Notes under the pieces: generated by a model
Databases searched by the model: none
What the model was told of the DNA's origin: nothing
What the model saw: only the letters and a program-made list of their open reading frames with translations
Program-made: the position numbers and the translations under genes
In this document: piece after piece, positions 35,634-43,874 of the stretch
How the letters are laid out: every line of letters begins with the position of its first letter
Position numbering within the stretch: position 1 is the first letter of the stretch
Assembly: GCA_012514505.1 (NCBI GenBank)
Contig: JAAZAD010000016.1
Location: forward strand, 1-45,843
Reading direction: 5' to 3'
DNA: 45,843 nt
From: Rhodococcus sp. (in: high G+C Gram-positive bacteria)
GTDB taxonomy: Bacteria > Actinomycetota > Actinomycetes > Mycobacteriales > Mycobacteriaceae

Positions 35634-36586
35634 ACCAGGAAGGCGATCAGGTCACGAATCGTTTCCTCTGCCGGGCGCGGTGCGTAGCCCAGTTCGGCGC
35701 GTGCCTTCGAGCCGTCGATTTCCGGTGCCGCAAGGATTGCCGACATCGCGGATTTCGACAGGACATCCGATCCGAGTTTTGTACCGATCGGCTCGAGGAT
35801 CGGAATGACCGTCTCCAACAGCCACAACGGGATGCCGAACAGAGGGCCGCGACGACCCGCTGCACCGGCGGCGATCCGCATGGCCTTCGTGAGCTCGAGC
35901 ATGTGCCCGGACAGAAGATAGTTCTCGCCCGTTTGCCCCTTCTCGGCCGCGGCCATCAGCCCCGCCGCGACGTCACGGTCATCCACGAAATCGAATCCGC
36001 CGCCCACGAACACCGGCATCCGGCCTCGTGCTGCGGTGCGCAGTAGTCCATTGACACGGGACAGACCGTAGTCGGCGGGACCGTAAACACCTGTGGGATT
36101 GCAGATCACGGCATCGAGCCCGGAGTCGATCACCTCGCGGAGTTCGATTTCACCCTGCCACTTGGAGCGGTCGTACACCGGCCGAGCAGGATCGACGGAG
36201 CGAGCCGATGTCTCGGACAGGATTCCGTTGCAGTTCTCCTGATCGAACGAGTGGACGGAACTGCAGTGCACCATCTTCCGGACACCCACGGCGAGCGCCG
36301 CTTCGGCGACCGTGCGAACACCCTTGGTGTTGACGGTCCACGCCAGTTCGTCCTTTTGCGCGAGGGTGATCATCGCGACCAGGTGGTAGACGACCTCAGC
36401 GCCGGCAAGCGCCTTCTCCATCGACGCTCTGTCGAGAACGTCGCCGTCGACCCATGTGACGCCGTCCTGCCGTACGTTGACGGATCGCGTGCGGTCGATC
36501 GCAATCACTTCGTTGCCCTGATCGACCAACTGGTTCACGAGATTGGTTCCGACGAAGCCGGCGGCACCGGTGACTGCAACCTTCAT
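35609..36586 (-). CDS. NAD(P)-dependent epimerase/dehydratase-like oxidoreductase (extended SDR), candidate steroid-related enzyme
   Basis: This 325-residue protein has a Rossmann fold with TGAAGFVGTNL at the N-terminus and the catalytic YxxxK in PVYDRSK (Tyr138, Lys142), preceded by HCSSVHSF. ATG 36586 has GGGAG just upstream. The family includes 3-beta-hydroxysteroid dehydrogenases, dihydroflavonol reductases and sugar epimerases. A KstR-type operator 80 bases upstream and the neighbouring mce4 operon favour a sterol or steroid substrate, but the sequence does not prove it. Convergent with otsA. Confidence 0.87.
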   Translation of the reverse strand: MKVAVTGAAGFVGTNLVNQLVDQGNEVIAIDRTRSVNVRQDGVTWVDGDVLDRASMEKALAGAEVVYHLVAMITLAQKDELAWTVNTKGVRTVAEAALAVGVRKMVHCSSVHSFDQENCNGILSETSARSVDPARPVYDRSKWQGEIELREVIDSGLDAVICNPTGVYGPADYGLSRVNGLLRTAARGRMPVFVGGGFDFVDDRDVAAGLMAAAEKGQTGENYLLSGHMLELTKAMRIAAGAAGRRGPLFGIPLWLLETVIPILEPIGTKLGSDVLSKSAMSAILAAPEIDGSKARAELGYAPRPAEETIRDLIAFLVSSGQLGS

Positions 36587-36666
36587 TGACGACTCCCTGC
36601 ACTAGGTATTGGCCTGGACGGTCCGCACTGTGCACCTCACGTCGGCCTGACACTGAGCGAGAGTAC

Positions 36667-36680
36667 TAGAACATGTTTCA
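36667..36680. promoter_or_regulatory. KstR-type operator upstream of the oxidoreductase
   Basis: The sequence TAGAACATGTTTCA fits the KstR motif TNNAACNNGTTNNA exactly at the fixed positions. KstR is the TetR-family repressor of cholesterol catabolism and mce4 genes. The site lies just past the 3' end of the mce4 operon and 80 bases before the oxidoreductase start, so that gene is the likely target. Confidence 0.68.
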
Positions 36681-36692
36681 ACTGGGAAGGCT

Positions 36693-37487
36693 TTAGTTAC
36701 AACTCACCAACATCTGTACAGCGCGGATCTCACGCCCTCTGGGACCGAAGTCGAACGCGGCAACACCGGCTCCATCATGAGTTTCGACGGTCGTCGTAAC
36801 CGCCCTACCAGCGCAAATCATCTTCTCCCAGCGGATTCCTGCGGCACGAGCGACGAACTCGTCCACCCCTACCGAGGTGTCACCCCACTCGAGAACAGCC
36901 CCATCGGCAAGCAACTTCTCGAGATTCGCAGCTTCCCCACCAGCCACAGCAGAAAGGAAACGTGTTGCAGATTTCTTGCCGCGGCGGGAGACACGCACGA
37001 AGCCGCGGGAAAACCCGAGAACACCGCTCACACCAAGATTCGACACAAGTTGGGGCGTCAGCTTCGCAGACGCCAAGAGGCCCTTGCCGCCGGCGGCCAT
37101 CAACTGGAAGACCATCGACGGCAGTTCCCAGTGCGCGTACAACCGCGAAATCTTCAAGGTTCCATCGGCGTCGCTTGCGACGTACCGCAGATGCATCGGA
37201 ATACGCAGGGTCGCGCCGGTGGACATCACCGTCGTCACGCGAAGATCCCGCACCACCGTCATGCCACACACGACATCGCGGGCCACGTCGAACGTGATGG
37301 TGTTGGGGCCGATGAACGTGTCGTAGAACCGCCCGATCGCCGGAATACCCACGTGCGGATCAGATCCCACCGGGTCATTCACTTCGGCATCGGAACTGAA
37401 CAGTCTCAACCAGGCAGCCCGATCGTGCACAGCGACCGTCCTGGGCGATCCCTCCACGAGGTCGATCAGGGCTGATTCGGCAACCAT
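36693..37487 (-). CDS. NTF2/SnoaL-like protein at the end of the mce4 operon
   Basis: The protein has 264 residues from ATG 37487 (MVAESALIDLVEG), which begins two bases after the mam4B stop. An alternative GTG at 37520, 31 bases inside mam4B, has a better AGAAGG and cannot be excluded. The N-terminal half (about 15-130: VHDRAAWLRLFSSDAEVNDPVG, IGRFYDTFIGP, HLRYVASDADG) has the cone-shaped NTF2/SnoaL pattern shared with ketosteroid isomerases. The C-terminal half (about 175-264) may be a second, shorter copy of the fold (FLSAVAGGEAANLEKLLADGAVLEWG). It may bind or isomerise a steroid imported by Mce4; the function is inferred. Confidence 0.75.
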   Translation of the reverse strand: MVAESALIDLVEGSPRTVAVHDRAAWLRLFSSDAEVNDPVGSDPHVGIPAIGRFYDTFIGPNTITFDVARDVVCGMTVVRDLRVTTVMSTGATLRIPMHLRYVASDADGTLKISRLYAHWELPSMVFQLMAAGGKGLLASAKLTPQLVSNLGVSGVLGFSRGFVRVSRRGKKSATRFLSAVAGGEAANLEKLLADGAVLEWGDTSVGVDEFVARAAGIRWEKMICAGRAVTTTVETHDGAGVAAFDFGPRGREIRAVQMLVSCN

Positions 37488-37489
37488 GG

Positions 37490-38026
37490 CTACACCGGCT
37501 TCAGGCTGCTGACCAGCCACTGGTCATCAACCTTCTGCAGATCGACGATGACGCGACTGCCCGCAGTCTGCGCCTCGGGCACCTCTGCACTGGTGGTGAT
37601 CTGGTTCAGATACAGGAGCACGGACGCACTGTCGGGTTCCGCCGAGATCACTCCCCCGGCCTGCACCGTCACCTGCACGGTGAGCTGCTTTTCCTCCGCT
37701 CCCGGCACGATCACGTCCTGGATCAACTTTGTGTAATCGTCACGGAAATCCCCGGTCAGCCCGTCAGCGGCCTTGGACAGTTCGTCGCCGGCTGTGTCGA
37801 ACTTGTACGCGAGCATCTCGATTGCCTGCTCGCTCGCGGCGGCCACCGCTTCTTCGCGCGCCTGCTCGATCTGCCGGTCTTTGCGGTATTCGAGGCCCTG
37901 CCACACGACAAGCCCTATCAGCACGAGCACCAGGACTCCGGCAATCGAAGCCAGAATCTTCCGCCCCCGGCTCATGCCGCCGGTCGAAGGGTTCGGCTCT
38001 TGGCTTTGGTTCTCAACTTCGGTCAC
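37490..38026 (-). CDS. mam4B: Mce-associated membrane protein
   Basis: This 178-residue protein has a short charged N-terminus, one membrane helix (about 25-46, ILASIAGVLVLVLIGLVVW) and an extracytoplasmic domain with the Mce-associated pattern (DDYTKLIQDVIVPGA, VQVTVQAGGVISAEPDSASVLLYLNQ, VIVDLQKVDDQWLVSSLKPV). It matches the Rv3492c position of the M. tuberculosis mce4 operon. Such proteins are thought to stabilise the Mce complex in the envelope. GTG 38026 overlaps the mam4A stop. Confidence 0.87.
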   Translation of the reverse strand: MTEVENQSQEPNPSTGGMSRGRKILASIAGVLVLVLIGLVVWQGLEYRKDRQIEQAREEAVAAASEQAIEMLAYKFDTAGDELSKAADGLTGDFRDDYTKLIQDVIVPGAEEKQLTVQVTVQAGGVISAEPDSASVLLYLNQITTSAEVPEAQTAGSRVIVDLQKVDDQWLVSSLKPV

Positions 38027-38892
38027 GGGACGAACTCCACATTCGATGCCTTCAAGCTTCCGTCCTGGTCCACGATCGTCACCCGCATCCGGAAGGCACG
38101 ATCCGAGGGCTCAGGCTGCTCGGCGCTACTCACGGTGGTTTTTGCTGCTACGAGGATCTGCGCCAACTCATCGGATTGCTTCTCGACCGCGGCAGAAACG
38201 ATCTCGCCGTCGGTGCGCACTTGACCATCCTGAATCACGCTGATGAACGGATCCTTGCGCGCTTCGAAGTCCGCTTGGAAGGGACCGGTCGAGCCCTCGA
38301 TGATCCGGTTGACGTCGTTCTGCGCCGACTCCGGATGAATCGTGGTCAGGTTCAGTACGGCCTGTTTCGCAGCGTCGACGTACGCCTGCCGCTCGTCGTT
38401 GTAGGCATCCGTCTGATACCGCATGACGGCCAGGAACACCGCCGCGGCAATCAAACCGACAACGAGCAGGCCCGCAATGCCGACCGCCGCAAGCGACTTC
38501 TTGGAGCGGCCGCGCAGCAGTGAATCTTTGCGCCCCTTCTCCGCTTTGTCGGCCTTCTTACCTTTTTTGGGCTTCTCAGCCTTCTCAGCCTTCTCAGCCT
38601 TGATGGCCTTTTCGGACGCGCCGACGTCGCCCACCTTTGCGGTAGCTGCCTTCGGGGCAGTGGCCTCGGGGGCGGCGTCCGCCGACTTCGGGACCGTAAT
38701 GTCCGATGGGCGCTCCGAAGAAGCACCTACTGGCGAACCGGCCCTACGGACGGCTCTTCTGCGCTGCCGCGGTGCCGCTGCATCGGACGATGCCGATCCC
38801 TTCTCGACACCGTCATTCTGTCCGTCGGTCGAGTTCTGCGCGTCGGTAGGTGTGGAAGTCAGCCCTGTTGAGCTGTCATCATCGTCTGCCAC
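38023..38892 (-). CDS. mam4A: Mce-associated membrane protein with Lys/Glu-rich N-terminal extension
   Basis: This 289-residue protein corresponds to Rv3493c by order. Start GTG 38892 follows AAAGGA and overlaps mce4F by 34 bases. Residues 1-130 are a long cytosolic, low-complexity region with KAE repeats and KPKKGKKADK, then a membrane helix (about 138-160, AAVGIAGLLVVGLIAAAVFLAVM) and an outer domain like that of its neighbour (FQADFEARKDPFISVIQ, VRMT-type strand, VDQDGSLKASNVEFVP). The charged tail may contact the ATPase side of the transporter. Confidence 0.86.
   Translation of the reverse strand: MADDDDSSTGLTSTPTDAQNSTDGQNDGVEKGSASSDAAAPRQRRRAVRRAGSPVGASSERPSDITVPKSADAAPEATAPKAATAKVGDVGASEKAIKAEKAEKAEKPKKGKKADKAEKGRKDSLLRGRSKKSLAAVGIAGLLVVGLIAAAVFLAVMRYQTDAYNDERQAYVDAAKQAVLNLTTIHPESAQNDVNRIIEGSTGPFQADFEARKDPFISVIQDGQVRTDGEIVSAAVEKQSDELAQILVAAKTTVSSAEQPEPSDRAFRMRVTIVDQDGSLKASNVEFVP
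38572..38598 (-). repeat. 9-bp tandem repeat encoding KAE triplets in mam4A
   Basis: Three exact copies of cttctcagc lie end to end on the plus strand and encode Ala-Glu-Lys repeats in the cytosolic tail. Slippage could change the tail length between strains in steps of three residues. Confidence 0.85.
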
Positions 38893-40307
38893 GTCGGGTC
38901 CTTTCTGGGCGCGCCGGACTTCAGGTCGGCTTGGTTATATGCCTTCCCATCCGGCGCTATGAAGCTACCTGTGCTCGGGTCGTACGGCACCGCCGTCGCC
39001 GGCACATCTGAGGAGCCTTCGTAGGAACTGGGAACTGTCGTGTCCGAGGGTACAGACGCCGGAACGAGTGGGACCGGCGTGTACGACGGGACGTCGGGAG
39101 GATTGATCGGCCCGTAGGGAGGATTGTTTCCCTCGGGTGCGTACCGATCACGGCATGCCTGTGGCGAGGGACCCCGCCTGCCGGGGAACTCCATGCACGG
39201 CAGGTTACGTGCACCGCGTACGACGCTGGGATCATCGGGCGCAGCCTTGCAGAACAGGTCGTTGGGAGTCGCAATCGGCGCGACATCGGCACCCGAGCGA
39301 CGTTCCTCTGGAGGGAGGAATCCGGTCAAACACGGCGGCGGATCATGAAGCGCCAGCGCGAAGTCGACGATGGCGCCCTCCTCGAGCGGGCCGCCCGTCG
39401 CCGCGGTGGTCAGCGCTGCCGTCAACGGCGGATACAGAACCAGAATCTGCTCGATGCCCTTGTGGTAGATCGAGCTGACCTGACCCACACTGACAAGATT
39501 CGCCAGCAGGAGCGGCAAGGTGGGCTGAAGATCCTGGAATAGGGCATTTGCCTCCTGCGCCGCACCCGGGCCCTTCTGAAGGATGGACCGGAGCTGCGGA
39601 TCGCTCTCCCTGAGCTGATCGGTGAACGTGACCAAGTCCTTGGTCCACGAGCGAATCGCATCGCTGCTGACGGTTTGCGTATCGAGCAGCGGACCGACCT
39701 GGTCGATGAGAGTCTTTGTGGCATCGACGTTCTGGTCGGCCTCCTGAACGAACAGGCGGGCTGAATCGATGAGCCTCTGCAGATCCGGTCCTGCACCGTT
39801 GAACGCGAGGAACGCCTCGTCGATCACCGTCCGTAGCCTGGTGTCCTCGATACTCGCCAATAGTTCGTCGGCCTGGTCGAGCATCTCACCGACGTCTTGT
39901 GGAATGGACGTGCGGTCCTCGGGAATCACGTCACCGTCGCCGAGCACGTCGCCGCCGGACGAGCGCGGAATGAGGTCCACGTACTGCTCACCCACCGCGG
40001 ATACGCTCTTGACTACGGCATCGAGGTCGGACGAGATCGCGTAATCGCTGTCGATGGACATTTTCGCTTCGACCCCATCGGGGGTGAGCGTGACTGCCTT
40101 CACCTTGCCGATATTGGTCCCGCGGTAGGCGACATTCGCATTCTCGTAGAGACCGCCGGTGGACGACAGTTGCGCCGTGACGTCGTACCGTCCGACCCCG
40201 AACATCGCCGGAACCTTGATGTACTGCAGCGACATCACAACGAGCCCGATCACCGTCAGTATCGAGAAGATGATCAATTGGGCGCGGACAAATTTCGTAA
40301 GTCTCAT
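38859..40307 (-). CDS. mce4F: Mce4F, steroid-import substrate-binding family protein
   Basis: This 482-residue protein has an N-terminal membrane helix (about 10-30, LIIFSILTVIGLVVMSLQYI), then the Mce/MlaD domain (about 36-115: YDVTAQLSSTGGLYENANVAYRG, GKVKAVTLTPDGVEAKMSID) and a long helical CUP-type region (about 120-330). The C-terminal 110 residues are Pro/Ser/Thr-rich. Mce proteins form a tunnel through the envelope that carries lipids; mce4 carries cholesterol and other sterols in mycobacteria and Rhodococcus. ATG 40307 overlaps the mce4E stop. Confidence 0.93.
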   Translation of the reverse strand: MRLTKFVRAQLIIFSILTVIGLVVMSLQYIKVPAMFGVGRYDVTAQLSSTGGLYENANVAYRGTNIGKVKAVTLTPDGVEAKMSIDSDYAISSDLDAVVKSVSAVGEQYVDLIPRSSGGDVLGDGDVIPEDRTSIPQDVGEMLDQADELLASIEDTRLRTVIDEAFLAFNGAGPDLQRLIDSARLFVQEADQNVDATKTLIDQVGPLLDTQTVSSDAIRSWTKDLVTFTDQLRESDPQLRSILQKGPGAAQEANALFQDLQPTLPLLLANLVSVGQVSSIYHKGIEQILVLYPPLTAALTTAATGGPLEEGAIVDFALALHDPPPCLTGFLPPEERRSGADVAPIATPNDLFCKAAPDDPSVVRGARNLPCMEFPGRRGPSPQACRDRYAPEGNNPPYGPINPPDVPSYTPVPLVPASVPSDTTVPSSYEGSSDVPATAVPYDPSTGSFIAPDGKAYNQADLKSGAPRKDPTWQTMMTAQQG

Positions 40308-41536
40308 GGTGTCGGTGCCCCTCCCAGTCCCGGAATGCCGGGTATCGACGGCAGACCCGGAATCGACGGCAGACCCGGAATCGGCGGTGCCGGTGCCGGA
40401 CTCGGTGGTGGAGGCGGCGGTGGGCTCTGCAGCGGGTTTCCGGCATCGCCGGCCGTGCCTGCGAACGATCCGACCGCACCCTGGACACCGCCCAGAGTGC
40501 CGCCCAACGCAGTCCCGATCAGGAAGTTGTTGTCGATACGGTCCGGGGTCATGTCGATGTTCATCATCAAGTTGGCGTAGTCACCCTTGATGGCGTTGTC
40601 CATCGTCGCCATCGGGAAGGGATAGGTGAGGGCGATCGACAAGACCTCGGTCAACGCGTTACCCGAATCAGCAAGCTCACGGAGTGTCGGTGTCAGATTC
40701 CGAAGGTTCGCCTTCAGATCCTCACCGCTCTCATTGATTACGCGTGTTGCCGTGTCACTGAGGGTTCCCAACGAGACGAGGGCATTCGTCAGATTCTGTC
40801 GTTGCCCGACCAGCACTTCCAAAGCCGGCGGAATACTGTCGAGAGCCTCGGTGAGCACGTCCCGTTCGGCATTCACCGTGACGGCAAGCCGGTCGATTCC
40901 CTCCATCGCGCTCACGATGTCGTGACGCTGCGCGTCGAGACTGGTTACCAGTTCGTCGAGCCTGGGAAGCAGGTTCCGAATCGATCCTTCCCGGCCGTCG
41001 AGAGCATCGTTCAATTCCCTCGTGATGTCCTGAATCTGCGCAATACCACCGCCGTTCAACACCACCGACAAGGACGACAGCGTCTGCTCGGTCGTCGGGT
41101 AGGCGCCGGCACGCTCGAGCGGAATCGTGTCGCCATCGGCAAGTACGCCTTCGGGATTCGAGTCCGCGGGCGGTGCGAGTTCGAGATGCTGAGAGCCGAG
41201 GAGGCTGGTCTGCCCGATCTTGGCAGTGGCATTGGCCGGCAGTTCGACGCCGGGGTTGATCGATACCGTGACGAGCGCATGCCAGTTCTCGACGTCGATA
41301 TCGGTCACCGTGCCCACTGTGACGTCGTTGACACGGACCGGCGAATTCTCCGACAGTGTCGTCACATTGGGCATCTCGACCTTCACGGTGTAGGCGCCTT
41401 CGCCCTTCCCCTGGGTGCCGGGCAAGGGCAGAGAGTTCAGACCCTCCCACTCGCATCCGCTCAGAGTCACGGTCAGTGCGGTCGCCACCGCAACGGCGGC
41501 AGCTCCCCGACGAACGCGATCATGCCTTGTCATCAT
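40304..41536 (-). CDS. mce4E: Mce4E lipoprotein (LprN type)
   Basis: This 410-residue protein has a signal peptide and lipobox LSGC at Cys28, the hallmark of the E member of an Mce set. The Mce domain (about 45-125: YTVKVEMPNVTTLSENSPVRVNDVTVG) and helical region (about 150-320) follow. The tail is Gly/Pro-rich with GLPSIP repeats. It should be lipid-anchored and complete the six-protein Mce assembly. The first of two adjacent ATGs overlaps the mce4D stop (ATGA). Confidence 0.93.
   Translation of the reverse strand: MMTRHDRVRRGAAAVAVATALTVTLSGCEWEGLNSLPLPGTQGKGEGAYTVKVEMPNVTTLSENSPVRVNDVTVGTVTDIDVENWHALVTVSINPGVELPANATAKIGQTSLLGSQHLELAPPADSNPEGVLADGDTIPLERAGAYPTTEQTLSSLSVVLNGGGIAQIQDITRELNDALDGREGSIRNLLPRLDELVTSLDAQRHDIVSAMEGIDRLAVTVNAERDVLTEALDSIPPALEVLVGQRQNLTNALVSLGTLSDTATRVINESGEDLKANLRNLTPTLRELADSGNALTEVLSIALTYPFPMATMDNAIKGDYANLMMNIDMTPDRIDNNFLIGTALGGTLGGVQGAVGSFAGTAGDAGNPLQSPPPPPPPSPAPAPPIPGLPSIPGLPSIPGIPGLGGAPTP
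40344..40379 (-). repeat. 18-bp tandem repeat in the mce4E tail
   Basis: Two exact copies of atcgacggcagacccgga encode the repeated Pro-Gly-Leu-Pro-Ser-Ile motif at the Pro-rich C-terminus of Mce4E. A third, shorter copy follows. Likely slippage-prone and tolerant of length change. Confidence 0.85.
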
Positions 41537-42822
41537 CGTCCACCTCCGGGCTGCAGCAATCCGGCCAACCCCTCGGGAATGCCGACGAACGGAGCCAGCT
41601 CGAGCGGCGCCACCTCAGGCATGTTGGAGGTGCGTGCGGGCACCTGCCCCTCCAGGCTCGGCGGGCTGTACTGGATCTGATCGGGGAACGCATTGAGCCC
41701 CGTTGCCGGATTCGTCAGAAGCGGAAGGTAGTTGTGGGTCAGCGAGTTGAGGACCGGCCCCAGGTACTGAGCACACAGGTCCGCGCTGCGCTGAGATTCG
41801 TTGGCTTCGAGACTCTCGATGGCACCACACATGAACTGCACCGGGTTTCCGAAGTTGGGGAACGCCACGGACCCGACCAACGATCCCTGCGCGGGCTTGT
41901 AGATGTTGTTGAAGTTCGACAGCGCCGTGGGCGCGACGTGCATGACACGCTCGATTTCGGGGCGCTTCTCGGCAAGAACCTGGGTGGCGTCGGCCAGGCG
42001 ACCGACCTGCTCCGTCAGTGCTGCACGGTTTTCGGTCACGAATCGATGAACGTCTCCGAGTGCCACATCCAAGTCCGACAGTGCCCGCCCCAATTCATCG
42101 GAACTGTCGGCCAACACCGACGACACCGAGGCGAGACGCCCCTCGAACTGGACGATCTGCTGATTGCTCGACGACAGCGCCGATACAAATGTCTGCAGAT
42201 TACGGATCGTTCCGAACAAGTCCGTCCGCCCATCCGACAGGGTGCGCATGGTGTCCGAGAGCTCACGCAACGTATCGCGAATGCTCTGACCGTTGCCATC
42301 GAGGTTGTCCGCAGCGACATCGATGAAGTTGCCCAGCGAACCCTGCGGATCGGCACCCTGCGGGCCCAACGCCTCGGACAGCTTGTTCAGCTCGCTCTTG
42401 ATCTCGTCCCACTCGACGGGGATCGCGGTTCGTTCGATGGGAATTTCCCCACCGTCTCCCAGTTTGTCGCCGCCCACGTACACGGGCGTGAGCTGGATGA
42501 ACCGGCCGGACACCAGACTCGGTGCGACGATCACGGCCTTCGCGTCGGCAGGAATCGCCATCGACGAATCCACGTACATGGTGACCTTCGTGAACTCGTC
42601 ACGTGGATCGATCGTCGAGATCTCTCCGACCGGCACGCCCAGCACCCGCACCTCGTCACCTTCGTACAAACCGGTCGTGGCCGGAAAATAGGCGACAATC
42701 TTGTCCTTGCCCAGTCCGGGAAGGAAATACACAGCTGCCGCAACCACGATCACCACGATCAACGCTGCGATCCCGAGCGGGACGAGCCACTTCTTACGCG
42801 TCTTCACGCTGGTCGCTGTCAT
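41533..42822 (-). CDS. mce4D: Mce4D, steroid-import substrate-binding family protein
   Basis: This 429-residue protein has a membrane helix (about 13-36, LVPLGIAALIVVIVVAAAVYFL), an Mce domain (about 40-120: KIVAYFPATTGLYEGDEVRVLGVPVGEI) and a helical region to about 300, then a segment with two Cys (FMCGAIE and ADLCAQY) that may form a disulfide outside the membrane. The tail is Pro-rich. ATGA overlaps at both ends show tight coupling with mce4C and mce4E. Confidence 0.93.
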   Translation of the reverse strand: MTATSVKTRKKWLVPLGIAALIVVIVVAAAVYFLPGLGKDKIVAYFPATTGLYEGDEVRVLGVPVGEISTIDPRDEFTKVTMYVDSSMAIPADAKAVIVAPSLVSGRFIQLTPVYVGGDKLGDGGEIPIERTAIPVEWDEIKSELNKLSEALGPQGADPQGSLGNFIDVAADNLDGNGQSIRDTLRELSDTMRTLSDGRTDLFGTIRNLQTFVSALSSSNQQIVQFEGRLASVSSVLADSSDELGRALSDLDVALGDVHRFVTENRAALTEQVGRLADATQVLAEKRPEIERVMHVAPTALSNFNNIYKPAQGSLVGSVAFPNFGNPVQFMCGAIESLEANESQRSADLCAQYLGPVLNSLTHNYLPLLTNPATGLNAFPDQIQYSPPSLEGQVPARTSNMPEVAPLELAPFVGIPEGLAGLLQPGGGR

Positions 42823-43874
42823 CGGTTCGGATCCTTAAACTCCACGGACGGTGGCGGGTTGAGAAACTCCTGCAAATCCTCGGGCACATGTTCCGGCCAC
42901 GTCACGGCGTCGGACATCGTTTGGAGGTACTTGCTGACTCCGATGTTCTGCAGATACGCCATGAAGAAGGGGCCGCTGCCGACCGCTTCGCCCAGCGACG
43001 TCGCGTAGGGAGCCAGTCCGTCCAACGCCTGCCCGATGTTGTCCTTGTTCTTCTGAAGGATGCCCACCACATGATTCAGCTGGTCGAGCGTCGGCTTCAT
43101 CTGCTCCTGGTTGTCCTGAACCAAGCCACTCAACTCACGTGATACCGCAGAGACGTTCACGATCAGCTGGCTGATGGCCCGGCGGCGCCGCTCGAGTTCG
43201 CCGAACAGCTTGTTGCCGTCCACTATCAGTGAATTGATCTGACCGCTGCGCTCCGCCAGAATCCCGGTCACGCCTTCGGCACGCTCCAACAATTGCCGCA
43301 GGCTCTCGTCGCGAGAGTTGATGCTCTGCGACAAACGCGTCATCCCCTCGAGCGCCGTTCGCAGCTCCGGGGGCGTGTTTTCCAATGCGCCGGCCATCGC
43401 ATTGAACGCCTCGTTCAACTGGTCGGTGTCCAACTCGGAGACCGTTGTTGTCAGGTCCCCCAACGCCTCGTTGAGCGAGTACGGAGAGTTGGTGCGATCC
43501 AACGGAATGGTGCTACCCACGTCCATGGCCTCGTACCCGAGGGGATCGACCTGCAGTGCCTTCTTACCCAGCACGGTCTCGGTCTTGATGTTCGTCTCGG
43601 TTGCGTCGCCGATCACGATTCCGTCCTCGATCGAGAACGTGACGAGTACATGACTTCCCTCGAGTTCGATCTCGGACACCTTGCCGACCTCGACACCGGC
43701 CATCATGACGTTGTCCCCCACAGCCAGCCCACCGGCGTCGGCGAACTCTGCGTGGTAGGTGGTTCCACCCGAAATGAACTGGAGTTGGTCGTATTGCAGC
43801 GTGGCGACGACGATCATGGCGGAGATCGCGACACCGATGATGCCGACCTGTACGGGATTGCGTTCTGCTTTCAT
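42819..43874 (-). CDS. mce4C: Mce4C, steroid-import substrate-binding family protein
   Basis: The protein has 351 residues from ATG 43874, which overlaps the mce4B stop (ATGA); a GTG at 43886 would add only four residues. It has a membrane helix (about 8-27, VGIIGVAISAMIVVATLQYD), an Mce domain (about 34-110: YHAEFADAGGLAVGDNVMMAGVEVGKV), a long amphipathic helical region (about 125-290) and a short tail without the Pro-rich extension seen in D-F. Role as for the other subunits of the sterol tunnel. Confidence 0.92.
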   Translation of the reverse strand: MKAERNPVQVGIIGVAISAMIVVATLQYDQLQFISGGTTYHAEFADAGGLAVGDNVMMAGVEVGKVSEIELEGSHVLVTFSIEDGIVIGDATETNIKTETVLGKKALQVDPLGYEAMDVGSTIPLDRTNSPYSLNEALGDLTTTVSELDTDQLNEAFNAMAGALENTPPELRTALEGMTRLSQSINSRDESLRQLLERAEGVTGILAERSGQINSLIVDGNKLFGELERRRRAISQLIVNVSAVSRELSGLVQDNQEQMKPTLDQLNHVVGILQKNKDNIGQALDGLAPYATSLGEAVGSGPFFMAYLQNIGVSKYLQTMSDAVTWPEHVPEDLQEFLNPPPSVEFKDPNR

